Shown piece after piece: positions 56,796 through 64,000 of a stretch of DNA of 64,000 nt. A program made the position numbers and the translations under genes. The first letter of the stretch is position 1. Every line of letters starts with the position of its first letter. This stretch comes from Pelobates cultripes (Eukaryota; Chordata; Amphibia; Anura; Pelobatidae): NCBI GenBank assembly GCA_933207985.1, contig OW240912.1, forward strand, positions 74,289,834-74,353,833, in the 5' to 3' direction. The notes beneath the pieces were generated by a model. That model was not told the DNA's origin, did no database searches, and saw only the letters and a list, made by a program, of their open reading frames with translations.

Positions 56796-57117
56796 AAAGG
56801 ACTATATTATATAATGAATTATTTCTTTACCCTGGAGACCCTGGGTTCAGGCATTCTCCACAATAATTGCTGATTTTCTTGCATTAATAATTAGTGGTCC
56901 TACTGTCTACAAGCCGAAACTTGCACATAACCCCTGGTCTAGTGTTTTGGCCAAGTAAAAGATGAAACCATCGTTATGGAGTTTGACTAAAAGACTTGTC
57001 ATCCTGTGGGATTCAATATGTTAACCTCTCAAAACCCCAATGCAAAGGAGATGTTTTGAAAAGAGTGATATCATGTCTACTCTTATTACAGTGGGTGGGT
57101 TAAACTGCTGTACCTGA

Positions 57118-57490
57118 GTCTACATCTACATAGTTACATAGATACATAGCTGAAAAGAGACTTGCGTCCATCCAGTTCAGCCTTCCTCACATTTGTTTTT
57201 TGCTTTTGATCCAAAAGAAGGCAAAAAAAACCCCCACCCAGTTTGAAGCACTTCCAATTTTGCAACAAGCTAGGAAAAAAATCCCTTCTTGACCCCAGAA
57301 TGGCAGTCAGATTTATCATTGGATCATGTACTCCTATGCAATAGCTCCATAACAGAATTAGTAAAGCTTTGGGTAGATTTAGGATTAGATGGTTTAGGAT
57401 TGTGGGAACTCGAGTGGATTTACCTTCAAGATTCTGTGGATTGTAACTTTGCTGTGTCTGGCTGAGATTTCGCTTCATGTTATTCACCAT
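57118..57490 (-). repeat. L2/CR1-like LINE 3' end
   Basis: On the minus strand it contains the tail phrase GAACTGGATGGACGCAAGTC followed by TCTTTTCAGC and ends in ATGTAACTATGT-type short repeats, the usual 3' end of vertebrate L2/CR1 elements. Open frames are short and degenerate. Confidence 0.55.
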
Positions 57491-58460
57491 TCACACCATC
57501 TTAATGGCAGGAATCTCAAACCTTAAATTGCAATAACCTTAAACGACCTCTAATTCTAAAAACACCTGAATGGCAAACACTTCCAAAGCCTTCATAAGCT
57601 TTTCTATAAACCCTAAGCCCATCAAATAATAATTCCTTCTTACCCCAAGTCTCCTCTAACCCACACCTTTGGCCTAATGATGTAATTTAAATGACACGGT
57701 TAATAATATTTGAATGCATCACCATTTAAGCGTGCTTAAATGATGCTGAACATTTAAAACTTGGTGTGCAACAGGGATGTTTGAAAGGCACACCAGCTCC
57801 ATTCATTATATTCTTTAAACCTTAATCTGCTCTTGTCTTGCCCCAAGGTGTTTTATACAATTAGACTAATGCATTATGATTTCAAATGTGCATAGAATTT
57901 CTATGAACATGAAACAGACAAATATTACAAAACACAATCTAAGAATAGATAATTGCATTTTGTTCAAAAGGTTAAGATTATGTATTACAAGTATTTCAAA
58001 TTGTTTTCAATTCTGCATGGTTCGAAAGGTTAGTTTTGCAAAGAAATTGCCTACCTTTGCGTGGTCTATTTCTAAGTACACCTTAAGAATAATGCAGACT
58101 TGTCAAGAGCAGAATAGAGTTAGGAAATTATAGGTTATCTGTATGTTCAACACTAGTAGGTAAGTGGGTGGTGAACCATTATATCCTCTATTTTATTACC
58201 TGCAACACTGAATGAAATTTAACAGGTTTACCATGTAAAGACTTGTAGGACCAGTTGGATATAGTTGGTTGCCAAGCAAAACAATGCATGCTTTTTCAAG
58301 AGTGGTGAATGCCATTCATTTTAGTCAGCAATCAGATGTATCAGCTGTCAAATATGCAATTATTACAAACATAATATATACTCTTAGAGACCATTCTATC
58401 AAGTACAGGATAGAACCCACTCTTTCCGGTGCGAACGACTGACTTCTGCCCAGTGTGTAC
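57491..58460. other. Unassigned AT-rich spacer
   Basis: No gene or repeat boundary seen. Confidence 0.4.
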
Positions 58461-58962
58461 TTAAAGGACCACTCTAGGCACCCAGACCACTTCAGCTTAA
58501 TTAAGTGGTCTGGGTGCCAGGTCCTTCTAGGGTTAACCCATTTTTTTATAAACATAGCAGTTTCAGAGAAACTGCTATGTTTATGAATGGGTTAAGCCTT
58601 CCCCCTAATTCTCTAGTGGCTGTCTCATTGACAGCCACTAGAGGCGCTTGCGTGCTCCTCACTGTGATTTTCACAGTGAGAGCACGCAAGCGTCCATAGG
58701 AAAGCATTGTAAATGCTTTCCTATGCGACGGGCTGAATGCGCGCGCAGCTCTTGCCGCGCGTGCGCATTCAGCCCAGGAGGAGGAACGGAGGAGGAGAGA
58801 AGGAGGAGCGCTCCCCGCCCAGCGCTGGAAAAAGGTAAGTTTTTAACCCTTTCCCCCTTCCAGAGCTGGGCAGGAGGGGGTCCCTGAGGGTTGGGGCACC
58901 CTCAGGGCACTATAGTGCCAGGAAAACGAGTATGTTTTCCTGGCACTATAGGGGTCCTTTAA
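58461..58962. mobile_element. T2/Kolobok-type MITE built of serial hairpins
   Basis: TTAAAGGACCACTCTAGG at 58461 and CTATAGGGGTCCTTTAA ending at 58962. It has the same chain of hairpins, in the same order, as 25215-25693 (CCCAGACCACTTC, ACATAGCAGTTTC, CTCACTGTGA, AGGAAAGCATT, CTGAGGGT and GGAAAAC arms). Confidence 0.87.
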
Positions 58963-59204
58963 TAAGTGTTGAAAACATTCCCCAAGTAGTTTGAACCATT
59001 CTGACTCTATAGCATTACACAGTTCTAGATTATTTATATCACAGATATGCTGTGAACCACAGATCCACCTCATCCCAAATGCGATCGCTCTTTGATCGAG
59101 AGCTGTTCAGTTGGCAGGGCAATGGAGTAAACTGAAGTCACTGTCATTTTTGTAGAACCAGCTTCGTGACATTATGTATTATCGAGTTGAAAGTGTCCAT
59201 ATGG

Positions 59205-59400
59205 AATTGGATTATTATTATTTTATTATTTATATAGCGCCAGCAAATTCCGTAGCGCTGTACAATGGATGGACTAATAGACACGTAATTGTAACCAGAC
59301 AAATGGACGCACAGGAACAGAGGGGTTGAGGGCCCTGCTCAATGAGCATACATGCTAGAGTGAGTGGGGTATAATGACACAAAGGGTATAAGTAGGGGTA
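59205..59400. repeat. Interspersed repeat with TATAGCGCCAGCAAATTC
   Basis: The phrase TTATTTATATAGCGCCAGCA followed by AATTCCGTAGCGCTGTACAA is characteristic of a common dispersed repeat in frogs. It begins with an ATT microsatellite, continues to about GGGCCCTGCTCAATGAGC, and then loses similarity. I cannot assign a family. Confidence 0.45.
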
Positions 59401-59799
59401 ATGAAATAGGTTGCTAGAAAAGTAATCACTGAGAACTTCCACATCTGGTGTTAAATAAGGGCGGATGCGAGCTATGGTTTTGAAATGGATAAACTATAGT
59501 CATAAAGGGACATGCATAAACAGAAACAACATTTAAGAAATGAGAAATGACATATGATATTAAGAAGCCTAAAGAGTGCTAAGAAAAAAACATCTTTTAC
59601 ACTATTACACCACCAGTCTGTATTATTGGCACAAGGTAGAAGGTATAAATTGACACATTTTACACCGTGGTTTGCTTCTAGAAATCCTGTAATGGTAGGG
59701 AGTGGAGTTTTAGGAGGTCAGCTCTTTCCTTGATATTGGTATCAATACATCCAGCACTAATAATGATATTGTAGTCAAGACTGCTTAGATCATATGCCC

Positions 59800-59883
59800 C
59801 AGGGCCGCCATCAGGAGGTGACAACCTGGGGGGTCTGGACTGCACTGCTAATGCTCTGCATATCCAGGCCCCCGGCCCTTCAA

Positions 59884-59924
<41 letters not shown>

Positions 59925-61652
59925 CGAGTAGCGCTATATATATAAATGTGCCTCTGCGGGCCCTTCTGTCTTCACACTCACCTCCCACTCCGGCATTCTC
60001 GTGAGCGGCAACGCTCCGCAGCACGCAATGCATGCCGGGCTCATTACAGAAGTAGAGCCTGGAAGGGAAAGATGAAGACTGGACCAACTGCTGAGCCACT
60101 GACTGGACCACCAGGGAATCCAGTGTCCCCCCTCCCTGGCTACAGGTAAGAGGCAAGGAGGGGGAAATACTTCTTTATATTTTTATCAAAATTGAAAGGA
60201 AAAACAAATACCCTCACTGCATTTATCAAACATAAAGACACATTCACCACACACACACACACACACACACAAACTGCATTCACTAAACAAGCACACACAC
60301 CACATTCACTATACACAAAGCATTCACTAAACAAACACACACAACATCATCTACACAAACACACAAACTGCATTCACTACACAAACACACACAGGATCAT
60401 TTACACAAACACACAAACTGCATTCACTACACAAGCACACACACCACATTCACTATACACAAATCATTCACTACACAAACACACACGGGATCATTTACAC
60501 AAACACTCAAACTGCATTCACTACACAAACACACACAGCATCATCTACACAAACACACAAGCTGCATTCACCACACACACACAGCATCGACTACACAAGC
60601 TGCATTCACCACACAAACACACATAGCATCATCTACACAAACACACAAGCTGCATTCATCACACAAACACACATCGACTACCCAAACACACAAACTGCAT
60701 TCACTACACAAACACACACACACACACCATCCACCACACAAGCTGCATTCACTTCACAAGCACACACACCACATTCACTATACACAAAGCATTCACTACA
60801 CAAACACACACAGGATCATCTACACAAACACACAAGCTGCGTTCACCACACAAACACACACAGCATCGACTACACAAGCTGCATTCACCACACAAACACA
60901 CAAGCTGCATTCACCACACAAACACACAACATCGACTACACAAACACACAAACTGCATTCACTACACAAACACACACACCACATTCATTATACTCACTGC
61001 ATCCACCACACAAACACACACTTTGCAGTAACTATACACATTGCATCTAATACAAACACTACATCCACAATACAAACATACTGTTCATTCACTATACACA
61101 CACTACATTCACTGTACACTCTGCAGTCACTATATACACGCACACTACATGCACTACACAAACACATTCTCTGCATTCATTATGCACACTCTGCATTCAC
61201 TATACGCACAAACACTACTTCTGCTACACAAACACACTGTATTCACTACACACACTACATCCACTTCACAAACACACACTCTGCATTCACTATACACACA
61301 CACTACATGCACTAGACAAACATGCACTCTGCATTCACTATACACACTACATCCACTACACAAACACACTCTGCATCTAATAAACACAAACATACAATCT
61401 GCATCCACTATAAACACCACATCCACAACATACACACCACATCCACTTTACTCGAGCACTTTGCATCCATTATACGCACACCAAATTCAGTACACACACA
61501 CACTTCATCCTTGTGGGTGGACTTAGGATGGTCCCTGTGGGGGCACTCGGAGGCGGGCCATGTGGGCAGACACAGCCAGGCTCAGGGGTGGGCCCCAGGG
61601 GCCCAGACTTTAGGCTGCGTCAGGGGCCCCATCATTTCTGATGGCAGCCCTG
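59800..61652. mobile_element. Non-autonomous hAT element with CA array
   Basis: CAGGGCCGCCATCAG / CTGATGGCAGCCCTG ends and the 8-bp duplication ATATGCCC (59792-59799 and 61653-61660). It contains an AT run (59889-59922), a short GC-rich part, and a long ACACAAACACACA..CATTCACTACAC array (60235-61510). Its ends resemble the nested element at 39297-40965 (CAGGGCCG). Confidence 0.93.
60235..61510. repeat. CA-rich array with CATTCACTACACAAAC units
   Basis: Units of about 30-45 bp combining GCATTCACTACACAAACACA with CAGCATCATCTACACAAACA. Higher-order repeats are visible at 60300-60560. Confidence 0.92.
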
Positions 61653-61660
61653 ATATGCCC

Positions 61661-62686
61661 TCCCCACGTAAATGTTGGGTTGAGTCAGGACCTGCAACCA
61701 TCATAACCTGGTCAAAACTCATAACAGTTGGGAAATAACAAAACCTCTTCAACTTGTTTACCTTTTCTGCAAGCTTAACACAAGTTTAAAATGAAGCCAC
61801 AAGTTACACTGTTGAGCAGTTTGGATTAACAAGGAATTATACCTAAGAAAAAAATCAACAATTGTAGGTAATGAGTTAAATCCGATCAGTCAATAAAATT
61901 AAAGTAAAACAAAAACCTGAAAAATGTCCATGTTATATGTACCATTATCATGTTTATCTTTATATAATTTGTTTAACCCACATAATGCCAATAGGATGTG
62001 GAATGGTCAAAGCTCTTCAAGATCATTTTGCACACTAAGTGTTAATGGATTCCCTTTCTGAAAAGTCCTGTCTATGAACTGATGGGTTAAAAATGCCCAG
62101 TTGTCTAAAATACTAATGATGCGAATGATAATGTCACTGCCTGTTATATAATTACAAAATACAAATGTACCTGTAGGAATTAATGATATTAAGCTGTGCA
62201 CAGAACCTTTAATATTTCTAATAAAGATATTTGATTTGGCTTCTGTGATTTGCCTGCATCCGTTGTGTATCATTAGTGAGGACATGGTGGTATCACAGGC
62301 AGCACAGACACTAGTTAACCCCCTCAGTGTGTGAATATTTGTAAATTCAGGGAAGAGTAATGTTACACAGGTTTAAAATGATAGTAGAGTCTTGAAATTT
62401 GCTTTGTTATCTAACTGTACCTGTGAACTTACATGTGCCCTTCACTCGGACATTCTGAGATCTACCTATTACTTTTCCAGTAGGGAATCTTGGACAAAGC
62501 ATTGCTGACTCAAAACACAAAAAGAGGATGATACAGCCAAAAATGAGGAGAAGCAGCCCAGAGACACCAGTAGTGTTATGGAGCTACAAGTGAGGGCGAC
62601 GCTAGCACTCGTGCAGCACCCCTGTCTACAGTGGAATCCAAGGCGCGGATCGGAGCGCTAGTGGCCCAGAGTGGGGCCAAGCAAAC
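61661..62686. other. Unassigned spacer upstream of the terminal ORF
   Basis: AT-rich to about 62520, then GC content rises abruptly at about 62550-62690, in step with the ORF. This suggests that the element or gene carrying the ORF begins near 62550. Confidence 0.4.
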
Positions 62687-63739
62687 ATGACCTATTGCTA
62701 TGAGGGCGACGCTTACATCACGGAGGTAAAGAGGCGGCTAGTCGAGTATGGCCCAAACTCTTCGGAAGAGGTGATCGTCCGTATCATGGAAGAGTTGGAT
62801 GAGGAAAACCAAGCAGCACGGGAATGTGAGTTCAGATTGTGGAGACTGGGGCTCAGAACCACCGGTCTCTCTCCCCAGCAGCAGACAGAGTCACAGGGAG
62901 AGGAGAGCAGCAACCTCTCTCTACAGCGGCAGTGCACCGTGCAGAGGGAAGAGACAACCGGTCTCCTTCCCCAGCAGCCACAAGAGGTACCTGAAGTAGG
63001 GGTCCTAATAGACTGGTCCTGTGAGGAACCCCAACAGGCAGGTGGAGATGGGACCGAGGTCTCTCCACCGGGCCCACCAGGATGCTGGGCAGCCGGCCCA
63101 GATCCCCAACTGCAGTTGGAGCGCCAGGGAGAGGAGGCAACCGGTCTCGCTCCCCAGCGGCAGTGTGAGCTTCAGGGAGAGGAGGCAACCAGTCTCGCTC
63201 CCCAGCGGCAGCAGGAGTACCAGGAGGAGGAGGTAGGCGGCCCCTCCCCTCCACAGCCAACCCCTAACCTGGTACTGGGTTTAGTGGAGAAGATGTTAGC
63301 CTCCACTGACCCCCTTCCAGCAGAAGAGCTGGCATCTGGTCAGAGCGCGGTCGGCCTCTGCCCTCCTTTGCCCTCTTGGTCAGAGCCTGAATACCCACCG
63401 GCCAACCCAGCAGAAGCGCTGGCATCAGGGCAGAGCGCCGCTGGCCTCTGTCCACTAGTTCCCCACAGCAACCTGGGACATACAGGCCAGAGCCGGACAC
63501 CAGGAATCACCAGGGGCAGTAATGGTGTATTGTGGGTGGGCTACTCTGTTAACTGTTTGTTGTGGGTGGGCTACTCGACTAACTCAGGTACTGACCGACA
63601 GAAGTTCAGGTACCTGGTTAGTGCCCCCCCCCAGAGGGAAGATGTGTGGCGACGTGCCCTTCGCCACTTGTGCCTGGAGAGGACTAATTGCCAGCCTCCT
63701 GCCCTGCGACTATGGCCCCTGGAAGATTTTGCCCTTTAA
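62687..63739 (+). CDS. Unassigned 350-codon Gln/Glu/Pro-rich ORF
   Basis: The ATG at 62687 opens a compact N-terminal module of about 60 residues rich in charged residues (KRRLVEYGPNSSEEVIVRIM, then EELDEENQAARECEFRLW), likely helical. Then comes a repetitive middle with phrases like QGEEATGLAPQRQCELQGEE, and two copies of a PAE-LASGQSA-GLCP phrase. The C-terminal part is basic, with a TTGTGGGTGGGCTACTC duplication (WVGYS twice). I do not recognise the family. The internal duplications, the isolated position and the lack of introns favour a retrotransposon-type (gag-like) ORF over a host gene, but no zinc knuckle or enzyme follows in the window. It is open throughout, which is unusual for decayed repeats. 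Confidence 0.5.
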   Translation: MTYCYEGDAYITEVKRRLVEYGPNSSEEVIVRIMEELDEENQAARECEFRLWRLGLRTTGLSPQQQTESQGEESSNLSLQRQCTVQREETTGLLPQQPQEVPEVGVLIDWSCEEPQQAGGDGTEVSPPGPPGCWAAGPDPQLQLERQGEEATGLAPQRQCELQGEEATSLAPQRQQEYQEEEVGGPSPPQPTPNLVLGLVEKMLASTDPLPAEELASGQSAVGLCPPLPSWSEPEYPPANPAEALASGQSAAGLCPLVPHSNLGHTGQSRTPGITRGSNGVLWVGYSVNCLLWVGYSTNSGTDRQKFRYLVSAPPQREDVWRRALRHLCLERTNCQPPALRLWPLEDFAL

Positions 63740-64000
63740 ATACGTTATTTGGGCATAGTGGATTTTATTAGACTGGTTCTGGCCCTTTAAATGCTCTGAC
63801 AAAGGATCTGCAGTTTTGCTATGCACTTCGGATGCAGAGTGTGAAGAAAACCCCTGTTTTATGGACTTAGTTTGACTGTTTTATCCCCCCCCCCCCCTTA
63901 GAACACCAGTTTAAACCCTTAATAACTGTCATATTTTCAAACGCTGTCTGTCTTTAACTGTCAGTTTGTTTTCCTCTGAGGAGGAGTTGTTTTTGCTGCG
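63740..64000. other. Downstream of the terminal ORF to the window edge
   Basis: Contains CCCTTTAAAT twice (about 63728 and 63783), a C-run (63888-63897) and no ORF. A TGTGGCGACGTGCCC...GCCAC phrase at 63645 looks like it could begin an LTR, overlapping the end of the ORF, but its partner would be outside the window. Confidence 0.35.

Noticed and set aside
62687..63739. Terminal ORF as a recognised host gene
   Set aside because: No family recognised. The peptide repeats and lack of introns do not support a named host gene, so the function is left open.

Overview
The window is vertebrate genomic DNA, most likely from a frog or toad. No host gene is recognisable. Nearly everything that can be assigned is a transposable element or a tandem repeat. 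An anuran origin is inferred from three things: gamma-like endogenous retroviruses (ERVs), many TTAA-flanked MITEs whose ends begin TTAAAGGRR (the T2/Kolobok type known from Xenopus), and abundant hAT elements. The species cannot be fixed from sequence alone.

Layout. Bases 1-23303 are one provirus (family A, tRNA-Lys type primer site) with its 5' LTR cut by the window edge. Its order is gag (1429-5750), pol (5751-9801), env (9798-11711), 3' LTR from 11901. The 3' LTR is split by a complete second provirus (family B, tRNA-Gly type primer site, 12282-23185) flanked by a 4-bp target duplication. Family B is itself interrupted in env by a 1.7-kb element with a 14-bp duplication that looks Penelope-like. 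After a 36-bp-type minisatellite (23680-24545), MITEs and a palindromic DNA transposon, a 100-N gap (27347-27446) leads into a second family A provirus (27447-37224). That copy lacks its 5' LTR and N-terminal gag (both in the gap), and its env is interrupted by a hAT element (34602-36364). From 37225 to 64000 come nested hAT elements full of TG/CA arrays, a 5'-truncated LINE with 14-bp target duplications (44034-47789), a 2.2-kb pyrimidine-rich minisatellite, a second LINE fragment, a TA-flanked element with a large internal palindrome, more T2 MITEs, an L2/CR1-like LINE tail, and at the right edge an unassigned 350-codon Gln/Glu/Pro-rich ORF.

Both retroviral families have gag and pol in the same frame separated by one stop codon (UAG in A, UGA in B), the gammaretroviral readthrough arrangement. 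Both have PPPY late-domain motifs, CCHC nucleocapsids, YVDD reverse transcriptase, RNase H, DDE integrase with a GPY module, and an Env with a surface CxxC motif and a basic cleavage site. All three proviruses are broken by stops, frameshifts, deletions or insertions, and none has an intact gag-pol-env set. LTR divergence agrees with the nesting order: about 3% for the older family A host copy, under 1% for the inserted family B copy.

The most unusual observation is in family A Pol. A segment of about 150 residues lies between the RT connection and RNase H, is absent from family B, and carries two H-x-[S/T]-L motifs 63 residues apart, the hallmark of 2H phosphoesterases.
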